From positions 1 through 64,000 of the forward strand of contig JAHQIW010006495.1 of assembly GCA_019055375.1 (NCBI GenBank): a stretch of 64,000 bases of DNA, in the 5' to 3' direction. The notes beneath the pieces were generated by a model. It did not search any database, had not been told where the DNA came from, and worked only from the letters and a program-made list of their open reading frames with translations. Source of the DNA: Parelaphostrongylus tenuis. Taxonomy: Eukaryota > Nematoda > Chromadorea > Rhabditida > Metastrongylidae. Positions 1 to 11,010 of this stretch are shown here, in pieces (the stretch's first letter is position 1; every line of letters begins with the position of its first letter). A program made the position numbers and the translations under genes.

Positions 1-736
1 CTGAGTTCTGCTATCATTAGGGAGATATATAGGCACTAAAAGATATAACATAATAGAGGAGACTTCAGCAAGGCTATTTGTAACTGTAAAAGGTTCAGTG
101 CTTCCTCTACAACTTTGAATTTTGAAGGAGAAACCACATTTACGGCACTATCAATTTTCGAAGTGTTTTTGGATGTTTTTGTAGTTTATTTCTATATTCA
201 CCCGTATCCTGATCATTTTCATTTTTGATTTCTTTTACTACAACTTTTCGCCTTTAGACATTACCTGAAATGAACTAATAGTCAAGCAATGATTATGGTA
301 TTACACTGAGCGTCTGGAATTAAATAGTACGATGTGAATCTTCAGTTTCGATATCCTCTCATTCTATACTGTATCCAAAACTCATGACCTCTCTTCTGCA
401 GGCATTGAAAAAGTGGGGCCTTACGAAGCAATCAGATGTAAAATTTTTTATATTAGGTTTTTGAAGAATATGAAATACTAATCGAATAATGAGGTATGAT
501 ACGATTCGATACTTCAAGGCTCAAACGAAGACGGGATCGCCGAAACGGTATTCATGAAATTTAGAAAAAGAAAACATACCAACTCCGTGCAAATTTTGAA
601 TAGAGAAAAGCATCGTTTGAAAAAAAGAATGCGTCGTTGTTCCATCAATTTCACTTTCTTCGCTCTTTTTACTCTAACTACGTCTATGGAAAACTCTCAA
701 GTAACGTTCGGCTTATATTAAACTCCGATAGTAGAG
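1..736. other. Unassigned AT-rich sequence at window edge
   Basis: No frame, splice pattern or repeat relationship that I recognise. Its mirror partner would lie beyond the right edge. Confidence 0.6.
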
Positions 737-806
737 GATCTGTGGTTCAGAGGTAGCAAACTCGCTTGCCACCGCAACGTCCCAGGTTCGATTACCGGCG
801 AGTGCA
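737..806 (+). pseudogene. tRNA-Gly(GCC)-like relic
   Basis: A box A-like stretch (GTGGTTCAGAGGTAG), a GCC anticodon loop (TTGCCAC) and a box B-like stretch (GGTTCGATTACC) occur in the order and spacing of nuclear tRNA-Gly. The anticodon stem does not pair on its 3' side and the acceptor stem is poor, so this is a dead copy or the head of a tRNA-derived SINE rather than a working tRNA. Confidence 0.55.
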
Positions 807-1149
807 ATGTTATATCTCATGATTTTGTTTTTCAATGTTTTCAGTGCTTTCAAGGTTTCTCAATAACTTGATCATCAAGGTAATCTCTGCACGACTACTC
901 TCTACCCAAAAGAGCGGTATGTTGAATGTTGGTTCGTTCTTGAAACGATATAAATGAAGGGTTTGGTTTTCCTTTCGAAAGAAGTAATAGATTAGTATGG
1001 CTGACTGGCTGTAGACAGCCTGATTTATTCAAACTCTGATGGAGACGAAGTAACCAAAACGACAACTGTTTAAACAAATTGTACTATGACATCGTTTGAC
1101 TTGTCTTTTTGAATATCTATGCTCTAGTGATAATGTAGAATAAACAAAG

Positions 1150-1215
1150 GTGGTTCAGCGATAGAATACTCGTCTATCATACGGGTGACTCAGATTTGAT
1201 TCTCTAGCGGTGTAG
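1150..1215 (+). pseudogene. Second tRNA-Gly-like relic
   Basis: The box A-like GTGGTTCAGCGATAG and the order of stems match the relic 400 bases upstream. The anticodon stem (CTCGT with ACGGG) still pairs, but the loop reads CTATCAT, so the GCC anticodon has been lost. The T-loop reads TTTGATT instead of TTCGATT and the acceptor ends do not pair. It is probably a decayed duplicate of the same family. Confidence 0.45.
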
Positions 1216-4200
1216 TGTTCTAAATGTCATATATTCCTATGTGTGCAAAAGAAGCATGTGAGAGTTTTGTGATTGACGATGCGGAATTGAACCAGCGACC
1301 GCGCATTTCTTTCAGGAATTTTCCAACGAGCATGCTACATGTGTCCTCTTCTCTATAACTGGAAGAGCTGCGCAATGACGTTAAGGTTTTTACATGTATT
1401 GACACTGTCTGTGAGCAGCATTAATTGTATAACTTCATATCTTTTTTGAATGAATAATGCTTTTAAACAAGAAAGAAGTATTGCGATAATCCTCGATACC
1501 TTCGCATTAAGTTTAAGCGTTGCCACGGTTATCAGTAAAGTGTGGATTATTTTCGCTGACATGATGGAAGATGGAGTAAGTTTCAGAAATTACTGTGAAG
1601 ATACGTAGACGAAATATATCCATAGAAGAGTTAAGGCAATGTGAAAGCTACTGTGTAAGAAAAAAGTAGATAAATAAAAGGCTATACAAAAACAGTTTAG
1701 CGATTTCGTTAAGCTATGAAACTTTGGTAGTGGTTTCCATGGCTTGGGATTTACGATTCCTTCATAGTTGTGGTTATAGTAAGTTCCATGGTTTTCTCCC
1801 AATCATATGGATCCGTGATGTCGCCTCCTGTTGAATTCGCTCTCTAAGAATTGCAGTCTCTCGTAAATATGAAAATGCAGCTTTTCCACTTTTGACAGTA
1901 TTTCATGGAAAGTGCGGTGAGGAAAAGCAGTGGCAGCGATGATGTCAAGAGCACGTCACTGGTTTAATAACGCTCTGCATTAATTAAAACTTCCATTTTA
2001 TTGGTTCATCGGATTGCGGAGAAAAAGAAGGAATCGAATGGAATAAAAATCTTATTCTTTGTGTATGCCGCCGTTTCACGTGATCAGCTGATTTCACCAA
2101 ATTCTACTTTAACGCAATGGTTATTCTAGAATCTCATGAAGAAACGTTTTGCTTAACTGGACGTTCAACCAAATTCATATACGTTACAAACTGTGAAATT
2201 GGACCGGCCGGTCTTTAGTGGTAGAGCGATTCCCACCATAGCTTTCATCTGCTGTCCTCTCGCGCATTTGTCGTCCATGGAGGTGCCTATTACGAACATG
2301 GAGGTGTAATTGAAGTAAGTGAAACCAATTCTGTGATTTCAAACTCGTTGACATCTGCGGATGCGAAAGCACGACGTTAGACCATAGCACGTTCGGCCAT
2401 CGCTCAGGTGCTCTTCCAAGTAGACTTTTACATTTTCTTGAAGTTCACTTTAGTGTTCCTTTTGTTCATCTGTTTCATGTACCGCACTCTTATTATTGTG
2501 TCATACAAGCTCTATCAGATGTCAGCCATTATTCTTTAGATGATTTAGTTGGGCGGCCAACCAATGTTTTTATTGCAAGAGAAGAATTTGATTTTAATGT
2601 GCCACAATCTTGAAGATATAGAATTTGGCATGCTTGAAGTAAAGTGCCAAAACATGACCACATGCGTATTTCCGGGTACCTCTAGCCACTGTGTCGTACC
2701 GTACTCCTCCCAGTTGAAGGAATAAATAGAGGAATTATAGTCGACGACCCTGTACTATATTACTAGTGGATACTATAATAGCATTCGTATTCTTCGAACT
2801 TGTCCTACTAATTTGTAGATGAATTCGCAAGCGACGTGGCCGTGATACTTCAGGCTGCTGATGTAACCGAACACCTTGTTAAGTTCCCCTTTACAAGGTA
2901 CACCAGCAAGAGCAGCATACTGGAGCATTGCGCTCGGTCATAGATTTTTTGAAAATGATTACAAAAGCGAACTTGGCTGTGGTGATGGAGAGAACGATTA
3001 GATGGTCTTAGTGAGGATTACAACAAGAAATAAATGAGAAAGCGATTGTTTTCAGCTTTTCAAAGCACATTCTTGATCAATCAATGCAATCGACTATTTT
3101 GAGACCTTGCTCAAGAACAAAATGATCTTAAAAAAGATCCCGTTGAGATTGGCCGAACAAAAGGACATGGTGCAACTGACGGATCCAGAAGGCCAAAACA
3201 CGTATCGTGCGCTGTATAAGTGCCTGTAAAGAACCTCATGAAAATACATTGCCAGATTACATTGTTTTCAGGCAAAATCTCAAATACACATGTCAAGGTA
3301 ACAGCCACACTCATGCATGCGGTAACTAAGTACGTTGAGTGTAAAAAATTTCTCTCTTGCATCTTCTAAACCCTTCAGAACGCCGAGAATTGACTGACCG
3401 AAAAAGTCGCGTGCAACACATGTGATCGCTTGATAAGATTAACATGCATATCGATTAATAAAAGCCATCAAACAGAAGAGATAGGGCAATCCTAAAATTT
3501 ATTTATGTCCACCGAACTTTTAAGTAAATACAATTCTGGCAGTCGTACTTCCTACTTCGATGGGAAGTGATGATATCGGCGCTCACCCTTTTTCGGCGTT
3601 CATTTGTTTCATTACTTTTAGTACGTCACGTTGCTCATTTTCGATTTCTATAGTAATAAATTTAGGTCTTGACAGAGAACATATGAAAGCGTGATGACTG
3701 GCAATATTGACAATTCTGTGCCCGTTTATTTACTCTACTTTCCTTAATGTTCCGTTCTTTTGTTTTTTCTTGTCACCCTTGTCTCACCGTCTCGCAGTAA
3801 ATACTACGTGTTCCTCACTTTCAAACCGTAATCCGGAATCATGCTCTAAGGAAGTAACACATAACATAGAATCGGTGAAATTGGGAAGCTAGAAACATCG
3901 CTACTTCCCTGACGTAGGTGCAATTTTTGTACGTTAAACTTCGACTCATATTAGTCTAAAACTGCTCCAGCTGAGCGAATTGGGAGACTCTGTGGCTAAC
4001 CATATTTGATTACAAGGTGAAAAATTTGTTAAACCACGAAAACATCGGTTAGATACTAGCTACCCTGTATGTCTATTATTCATAAGAAATAATGATAAGA
4101 TTTAGATCAAATTACATTCAGTGACGCATCAAAATTTTCTGACCTATGGATGCTTCTTTTTACTGAATGTATCCTCATAGAAGCCTTTCAGTGATATCCT

Positions 4201-4540
4201 ATCATTTTAGTGGTATTGCTCCTTCAAATCTTATAATTTCCAATAATTTGCTTTATCTCCATTGCGAAGCGGGCCCATAAAAGTTTGCGGAGAGGAGCGA
4301 CTTTGCCAATTACAATAACTCAGTGAGTGCTTCGCCGCCTTAGTGCCACGTTTGGTAACAGTTCGTCTTCAAAGAGTGAGGACATGGTAACACTGATTAG
4401 AAGCAGTGAAACGGGAAGTTCGTACAGATAGTCTATGCATAGTGATTTGTAATGCAATGTGTATTCATAAATGAGTATTTTCTCCTCTTTAGCCGTTGCG
4501 AGGTGTTGTTGATATATTTATTGAATATTAGCGAAGCATC
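1216..4540. other. Intergenic sequence, no confident gene
   Basis: Only short frames occur. A degenerate T-arm-like stretch lies at 1,280-1,345 (minus). Bases about 2,990-3,110 resemble 9,570-9,740, indicating an old dispersed repeat that I cannot name. The mirror is 60,907-64,000. Confidence 0.5.
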
Positions 4541-4745
4541 CAACAATACAGTTAGTAATGCAGCTTGAATATACGATATTCGTGGTGGCTAACGTTTCGG
4601 CGGGTCGCCTTCTTCAGAGCCTGGAAAGATCATATTGATCCACAATCCATTAAGCCAAAAACTCCATAACCCTAGCAGAAATTGTTGGAAAGGAATTTAT
4701 TCAAACTATGTCGAGGTTAATAGATAGTTGGTTTTGGGGAATATG
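4541..4745 (-). mobile_element. PLE terminal-repeat fragment
   Basis: On the minus strand this carries the block GAAGAAGGC...GCCGAAACG found at the termini of the better preserved PLE at 14,150-15,370. It is followed at 4,704-4,740 by a sequence (ACTATGTCGAGG) shared with segment A at 20,046. There is no coding part, so it is a solo terminus. Confidence 0.6.
4587..4621 (-). ncRNA. Hammerhead-ribozyme-like motif of PLE type
   Basis: Reading the minus strand: stem I GGCT (4,618-4,621) pairs with AGCC (4,587-4,590); core box CTGAAGA (4,611-4,617); one bulged A; stem II GGCG-ACC-CGCC (4,599-4,609); GAA (4,596-4,598); ACGT (4,592-4,595), which can form stem III only in a dimer; U at the cleavage position (4,591). 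PLE terminal repeats are known to carry minimal hammerheads with such short self-complementary stem III. The bulged A before stem II is non-standard, so activity is uncertain. Confidence 0.5.
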
Positions 4746-6006
4746 TTCATAGTTTTCACAACTAATTCCTAGCTCCTATTCAATTGCTTTTGGTGATTGC
4801 ATAGTTTGATCTATATTTCCTCGCTGGAATATCTTAGATTACATTTGATGGAAAATAGATCGAGATTTCAGTCGGAGAATAAACCTCCTGGAATAGTTAC
4901 ATCCACTACCAAATAAAACCATAATTTACAATCAACTTTCGCACCCTTCTCAACATTTTTGTGACAGGCCAAAGGCTCGAATCGAATCGTTCTCTGAATA
5001 AATGAGATGTTCAATAGCTTTCGTAGAACATTAAAACATCAAAATTCATTCTGTTCTGTTTTATCGGGAAATGCTAACCTGTGAAGAAAAAGTCCGAAGT
5101 TTCTCAAAACGGTAGATATATTTTAGTAACTTTACTCCTTTTAATCAAACGAGAACATTGTGCCAAATCCTAATCACAATGAGCATGAGTCTTTGCTTTT
5201 TTCATTGGTCAAAAGAAAGAGTGTATTAAAATGGGATTCCGTTCAGTTTTATTAAGACAATTCGCCGTTACTTGCCATTCACAGGTTACTTGAGTTGTCT
5301 ATTATTAGGCTTTATGTGATATCAGAAATCTTACAGCCATACGGCTTATTTAAAGAGTATCACGAATAATGTTACAGAATGTTTTTGAAATGCCCCTAAA
5401 TTTATGAAGCTGTTGTTTGCTGCTTCTTCTTTATAGAAGGCAAACATTGAGTTTAGAGGTCATAACTTGATTGGTCAGATTGTAGAGTGGCGAAGGTTGA
5501 ACTCAAACAGAACTGGAGAACTCAAATTGATACTTTAATCAAGCACATTGTAGTGGCGCTTCCAATTCGCCTTTCGCTTTTGTAATTTTTCTTGCTAGTC
5601 CAAAATCAAGTGTATAAACCTAAAATTTTTATTAAAATTTCATAAATTCATGATTTTGCTTGCGGGCCTGCAACGATTGTACGGAGTATCAAATGAACAA
5701 ATGATTCTGATATTCAAAATTTCAAGCTATCCTCAAAGAAATAGCTTTAGTTGTGCTGGAAATTGTTCTTGACGGTTTTGAGTATTTTATGACTGAGGAA
5801 CTTGCATGTAATAATTTCAGATCGGCTACTTTCTAGTGTTTTTTCAAATACCACGGACTTTACCTCGCGAAAAGATATCAGTTATATGAAAACTGAATCT
5901 TGAAAAAACAAAAAAAAGAGATGATTTTACAAACTTTTTTGACAAACAAAGTAGATATCGTCTACTGTTGTCACCAGCAGTCGCTATAGTGAATATAAGC
6001 TCTTAC
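4746..6006. other. Intergenic sequence
   Basis: AT-rich, with poly-A-like runs near 5,905. No gene or repeat that I recognise. Mirror 59,440-60,700. Confidence 0.55.
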
Positions 6007-6348
6007 CACTCGTTCCCTGTCTCCGGAACAACATGTGTAATTGGTGGCATCAAGTCTCGATGTATGAAGCCGTGTTGCAAGTCTTCACATGCCTCTGGAC
6101 ACTGCATGACTCCACCCACACTGGTTGGTACTGTGAAGACCTGGAGACGGAAAAATCTTGTGAAATCTACGATAACAGCAATAACTGTAAGCGCTCGTAC
6201 TTTGTTAGGGCGTGATGTTTAGATCGGCGAGACTTTTACCGACCAATTGCATGACGAGGAAAAGGAACGTGTGTTTTTCGGATGGATCTACAATTCTAGT
6301 GAAATGCGATTGCTTCCGTTGACCAGCTGCGATTTCAACTTTTACAAT
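6007..6348 (-). pseudogene. CK1/TTBK-like kinase pseudogene fragment
   Basis: Two exon-like pieces on the minus strand. The first begins at 6,348 right after a TTTCAG acceptor and encodes HFTRIVDPSEK...FLFLVMQLVGKSLADL, the end of the N-lobe and hinge of the nematode-expanded casein kinase 1/tau-tubulin kinase-like family. An in-frame stop follows five codons later. The second (6,140-6,007) encodes VFTVP...QC.EACEDL..GFIHRDL, the catalytic loop, with the usual HRDLKP changed to HRDLMP. A one-base frame change follows: the adjacent frame continues as NYTCCSGDRERVV, matching the family's NYACGLGEKKRTV-type segment. No glycine loop or clear DFG is visible. Shared by both arms. Confidence 0.75.
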
Positions 6349-7179
6349 CTGAAATATGAGACAACAGTAATCACGTATAGCTAGATGCTTGATTAATACG
6401 TTTTCACTAAGGTATACTGGTTAGATGTGGCCCATACATGGACAATCTGAAAAAGTCCTAATTAGAAGTTCCAAAGACGTCACCGCCAGTCGTAGATATA
6501 TAAGAAGTTTTCTCCACAACACCTGCGCTTTTTCGTAGTTTTTCAATAAACTGCGAATGAGTGGAATTTCTAATATTCCAGTCCCATCAGTATTTGTAAA
6601 ATAGTAGATAATTTATTTAGATGCACTCGTCATCACAATGATTTTACGGAACACCACACCGAGGCTATATACGAGATTACAAGGAGACGCGCTAAATAAT
6701 CGTCTAAGCTAATACGAAGGTAAAACAAAAACATGTATGTGAATGAAAAACCAAAACTTCTTTACACTGGCAACGACATCGAAATTCTGCGCGGCACCCG
6801 ACGCCGACGCTTGCGAGCGCGGCGGTTGCAATGACGCTGTGGCAGTAATCCAATGAAATGTGAATTTTTATCATCATTAGAAGAAATTTGTCACCAGTAA
6901 ATGGTAAAACATGATAGAACAGACATCGATGAAGCCTTTTGTAGCAGAAAAAATGGCGATGAGTTCTCCTGAAACCTCGAGGCTAAAGGCAAAAGGTAGA
7001 TACTTAAAGCGAATACTGGCTGCAAAACATTATCGTTTTTCGTGCGCAGAAAGTAGAATGAAAGTCATTTCACAAAGAAAACTTAATGTGAAAATAGGCA
7101 TTTCTCAAGCTATCGAGTGACTACAAATGCTTGGATGAAAGGGAAGAAACCCTTTAATCACGACAATACCGGCTTAGAC
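6349..7179. other. Intergenic stretch with a GC-rich island
   Basis: No confident gene. Bases 6,785-6,840 are strikingly GC-rich against the AT-rich surroundings. The minus strand there would encode an Arg-rich tail (RRARKRRRR) ending at a stop. The plus strand has a 37-codon frame from 6,743. Neither can be confirmed. Mirror 58,268-59,097. Confidence 0.4.
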
Positions 7180-8320
7180 CTCAGTCACCCTAAACAGGAT
7201 TGACAGAACACTGGACGATGGACAGCCATGCGAACAAGCAGGGTTCCGAAAAGGATTTAGCACTATAGACCACATCAACACAATTACAGGACTCATTGAA
7301 ATTTCACGAGAGTACAAGCCCACTCTGTCTTACTTTCATCGATCTGAAGAAAGCCTTCGCTTCAGTGGAAACAGAAGCGGATATAGAGGCTCTGGATATC
7401 CAAGGCAGCCCTACTCGGTAGATAATGATTCTCCGTAAGCTTTATAATGATTTCACGATCAAAATCTCTCCATTCTAAAACAATATCACCATTGACGTAA
7501 GAAGAGGTGTTCGACAAGGCGATACAATCTCGCCAAAACTATTCACTGCCACCCTACAAAACGTCATGCAAACATTAGAATGGGACGATATGGGAGTGAA
7601 AATTGACGGTCGACAATTAAGCCATCTTCGCTGTGCTAACGTTTCGAATGCCCCATTCACGCTCAAGGGCACGACAATCTCCGAATGCTCCGGTTACGTT
7701 TATCTAGGTCGTGAAATGAACATGATGAACGACCTAGCTCCAGAGTTGAGCAGGAGGAAACGAGCGGCTTGAGGAACTTTCAAGTCGACAAAGAAAATCC
7801 GACTTCGTGCTTACCTTTACGACTCGACAATTATCCCTGCCCTAACGTATGCAGCAGAAACTTGGTCGCTACGTAAGCAGGATGAAAGATCACTTGACGT
7901 TATCGAACGCGCAGCCGATAGGTCGATGCTAGGAGTATCCCCTATCATGCAAATGAGAGAAAGGATCCAACGTTCCGACCTGCGTAAACGATCGAAAATC
8001 AGAGACGCCGTTCTACACGCCAGAATATCAAAAATAAGGAAGGCCGGACACGTGATGCGCTTTAACGACAACAGATGGGCGAAAGCCGTTACCGACTGGA
8101 TTCCTCGGGACGTCAAGAGCTCTGTAGGAAGACCACTGACCCGTTGATCTGATTTCTTCACGAAAGCGATAGAAGAAAGATATGATGCTCAGCGAATCCC
8201 TAGAGCGAACTCACTGGACTACTCCTGCACGCCATAGGGAAAAATGGAAGAGTTGCTGGTACCCGCTCGAGTCACTCGACGATCAAGGGACGACAGGTGA
8301 CAGGTGAGAGGTGACCTCAG
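7180..8320 (+). mobile_element. RTE-type LINE, 3' part, dead copy
   Basis: Fragments of an RTE-clade reverse transcriptase in order: DGQPCEQAGFRKGFSTIDHI (from about 7,210), RRGVRQGDTISPKLF (7,500-7,550), WDDMGVKIDGRQLSHLR (about 7,580), then the C-terminal SRRKRAA, ALTYAAETWSLRK and KIRKAGHVMRFNDNRW segments. At about 7,637 an internal deletion joins LRCA directly to NAPFTLKGTTISEC, removing the FADD catalytic motif. Stops and frame changes are frequent. The 3' end is a short tandem tail (ACAGGTG-like, 8,291-8,315), typical of RTE elements. Confidence 0.85.
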
Positions 8321-8674
8321 ATTTCTGAAGAATTTCCCAACTTTCCACTACAAGGCGTGATTATAAGAACTCCCGCTGCTCCGAGAAGCCGCGCACGCGA
8401 CGTGCGGTCTAAGCTGAAAACAACTCAGATCGTTGTCAGCGTGTTAACATTCTAAGCACGAACGAAACTCGAGGGCATCATAACGGCGTTGAGAGAGCGG
8501 TACGGCATCCACACATTTTTTTCCACTAGGTTATTTTGGTGCCCACAAGTTCTTTTCCGAACTTCTTGTGAACGATCGATTGCTTATTTAGCAGATACTA
8601 TAATGGGTGTGACCCTCAGAAGTGTACCTTACTGATTTTTTCGCATTTTCAATTTCTTATGGTATGACAAGTAG

Positions 8675-9410
8675 TTGGTTGTACAACTATCAATCAGTAT
8701 CGAACGATTACGGTTGAAACAATGTGGTTCAATGCCGGCTTTGACCGTCTTCGTTGCTTACGCCACAACATCACTCTATGACGAAGACAATGCCAAAGCG
8801 TTCTATATGGACCTCGAAAAGTTCTTCAGAGAAGATCATACATTCTTCAAGGTGATTGTTGAAGATGTTAACGCGAAAACTGGACCTAGGAGAACGTCTG
8901 AAGAACATCACATTGGGAACCACGGCCAAGAATGAAATGAACAGGGTGAAAGGCTATCTGAGTATACCATGACGACTCAAAACATCCATGGTAACTCACA
9001 ATTCCAATAGCCTAACTTTTAACGATGGACATGCGAATCTGTCATAGAGAGCACCAAAACGAAACAGACTGCATCTTAGAAAAGCAAAGGTTTTGCCTGA
9101 CCAATGTCGATGTTGTTCCTATGTTCTGCGCGGGACCAGACTATTGCCTCTTTCGCGCAACGTTCCGCTTTTCGCGAAAAGGAGAGAAAGCCGCTAGATA
9201 TAAACAGTGAAATACCAGAGCAGCCATAAACTGGGATGTATTCAAATCATCAGTCGGCTCTTGGGAAGATACCGCTGGCGACAACATCGACGAAGCATGC
9301 GACCGTTTTGTGAATATCTTCACGTTAGCACTAGGAAAACCGACGGTACTAAGAGATCTATCGACCATTGAAACCGAAGGAAAAGCCTTGGTCAGCGAGA
9401 ATCTTTGAAT
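8675..9410 (+). mobile_element. RTE-type LINE, endonuclease part, dead copy
   Basis: Starts with VFVAYATTSLYDEDN and AFYMDLEKFFREDHTFFKVI, continues with DVNAKTGPRRT and reaches the end of the apurinic-type endonuclease domain near 9,180. The family's catalytic SDHRL-like motif reads PDYCLF here. Several frameshifts break the frame. It lies downstream of an RTE 3' end on the same strand, so it is a separate insertion or rearranged piece. The long minus-strand open frame over it (9,141-9,737) is partly antisense to this domain. Confidence 0.8.
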
Positions 9411-10116
9411 GAGGAACAAAATTATTTTTACCCTTTCAGCGCGATAACCAGGCCTTTTTAGTGGTGAAATATACCGTCCAAACTCTTTTGATTTATGCGG
9501 TCGAGTGGTTGTTTCATCGTTAGAAACACGCAAAGAAAGCATGATTACAACCACAAACTTCACTATGACGACGAGAAGAATGATTATGATGATATCAGTA
9601 AGGATTAAAACGAAAGATAAGCAATAAAGCAATCGTTTATAGCCTGCCAAAACGCACTCGTGATTAGTCAATGCTCTGAAAATGTATTTTGAGCCTTTCA
9701 TAAGGTCTATTATGGGCGCTAATACAGCACAAATCAAGTGTTTCGGCTTTCTAACCCCGTCACTTTCGTGGGCCTTTTTCGTTCAGTCAGTACCTTAAGA
9801 TCTATTGTCAAACTCCCGAGGAACTGACTAAACGAAAACATACCTTGCTGAATTGGCGCGCTGAAACTGTAACTAAATCGCAAAGCTCTTTGACATGTGT
9901 CCTTACGCAAGGACGTTGTGTGGCCTGTCCCAAAGTCGATGTCAAGGACCCGATGTATCATGCACTGGTATGAGTAGCGAACGATCGGTTTGGATGCTGC
10001 TGTGCTCACTAATGGTGCGTGGTATCGGTGCCTGCCAAGCGGATTATTATACGCTTGTCGCATGAGAAAAGCTACCGATAATAAACAATAATTGCGTTGT
10101 AAAACATCAATAAGAG
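9411..10116. other. Intergenic sequence, possible old repeat
   Basis: A minus-strand frame with a very hydrophobic stretch (about 9,540-9,640, from a GAT-rich run) extends into antisense LINE and is not convincing. Bases 9,570-9,740 resemble 2,990-3,110. A minus-strand pair of splice-like signals (TTTCAG and GTATGT) flanks only 17 bases near 9,845-9,865. Mirror 55,331-56,036. Confidence 0.4.
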
Positions 10117-10400
10117 AGCATGTGGCGCAGTGGTTGGAGGTGCTTTGCGTCGCTCACGAATTCAATGGCTCGATCTCGCGCTCATGGCTCACCAAGCCAT
10201 CCATCCCCCCGGGTCGGTAAATTGCTATCACACTGGTATCAGACTTGTCTGGGAAACAGCACTCACTGGGTACAGCGAGTCTCTGTACAGGCCAGATTTG
10301 CATTCAGTCACCTCAAGCAAAGTTAGAAACTGAAAACGAGTGCATGGGCGCATCCATCAGGGATTGTTTTACGCCGAGAGCTTCATTCTTTCTTTGATAC
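10117..10400 (+). mobile_element. tRNA-derived SINE
   Basis: Internal Pol III promoter: box A TGGCGCAGTGG (10,123-10,133) and a box B-like ATGGCTCGATC (10,166-10,176), about 33 bases between them. A second copy with the same head, middle (ACTTGTCTGGGAA-like) and tail (AGCTTTATCC-like) occurs at 23,784-24,082, showing a dispersed family of about 290 bases. The tRNA ancestor is not identifiable with confidence. Confidence 0.7.
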
Positions 10401-10592
10401 ATTATTACCCATTAAGCTATACAAATAGCTATTCGTCAATGTATTACGTAGTGAACCAGTCGATCGATGAAGTGTCGCGGCCCAATCGATCATAAGTGAA
10501 CTTTACCTCGCCTTCCAACCGCTTTTCATAGACCAGCTCAAAATGATATAATCTGTTAAGGATGTAATACGTTTTGGGTCGCTAAGTTTCTT

Positions 10593-10636
10593 GCTAGACA
10601 GACGCCTGTTTCGTCCTATTGAGACTAACTAGTAGC
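10593..10636 (-). ncRNA. Hammerhead-like motif with mutated core
   Basis: Minus-strand reading: stem I GCTA/TAGC is perfect, stem II GTCT-CAATA-GGAC pairs (one G-U), GAA is present, stem III ACA...TGT pairs, and C sits at the cleavage site. The conserved box 1, CUGANGA, reads CTAGTTA here, so it should be inactive. The fold is retained apart from the core, which marks it as a sister of the 10,908 copy. Confidence 0.6.
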
Positions 10637-10907
10637 ACCTTCCCTCGGTTTAGCCGATCTCCTAAGGATAAATAATCCTCTGTAAAGGAATCGGCTGCCA
10701 GTAGCTAATGACCCCAAGTAAGATGAAGGAATTACCTGACATTGTAGTGACCGGTAGACGAGCTTGCGGCTTTTACAATGAGTTAAACTCATACTACCGA
10801 CCGTGTTTTATAGATCCGCTCAAAATGATATAATCGATAAGGATATAACATGTTGTGAGCTGTTAAGTCTAGTTAGTCTTAAGAGATCGGATGAACCGAG
10901 AGTGGGC

Positions 10908-10950
10908 GCTACTGATGAGACCCAATAGGACGAAACAGGAGGTGTATAGC
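10908..10950 (+). ncRNA. Type I hammerhead ribozyme candidate, intact core
   Basis: Stem I GCTA (10,908-10,911) pairs with TAGC (10,947-10,950). Box 1 CTGATGA is at 10,912-10,918. Stem II GACC-CAATA-GGAC at 10,919-10,931 has one A-A mismatch. GAA is at 10,932-10,934; stem III ACA (10,935-10,937) pairs with TGT (10,943-10,945) around a 5-base loop; A at the cleavage position 10,946. Box 1, stem II and GAA closely resemble the Schistosoma satellite hammerhead. All invariant core bases are present. Stem I has only 4 bp here. Confidence 0.65.
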
Positions 10951-11010
10951 ACTAGACCTAGCAACTCAAAGCGTGTTATATCCTTAACTGAACTTTATAT
11001 GATTGATGTG

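Larger units (their letters stand above)
10525..11010. repeat. Palindromic repeat unit carrying two hammerhead-like motifs
   Basis: A flank motif (CTCAAAATGATATAAT) occurs at about 10,539 and 10,819 and in diverged inverted form near 10,990. Hammerhead-like motifs lie between them, one on the minus strand (10,593-10,636) and one on plus (10,908-10,950). Both share GAGATCGG...CCGAG upstream and a CGTRTTAYATCCTTAA-like downstream tail. Together they look like two copies, in opposite orientation, of a small ribozyme-bearing repeat of retrozyme type. No protein is encoded. Confidence 0.5.

Noticed and set aside
1280..1345. Minus-strand tRNA-like T-arm (GGTTCAATTCC)
   Set aside because: T-stem pairs only partly, and no D-arm or anticodon arm could be drawn.
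2210..2260. TTAGTGGTAGAGC box A-like sequence
   Set aside because: No box B at proper distance and no pairing; too weak to call a tRNA or SINE.
9141..9737. 198-codon minus-strand open frame with a hydrophobic segment
   Set aside because: Its second half is antisense to a RTE endonuclease domain and its hydrophobic part comes from a GAT-rich run; no domain is recognisable.
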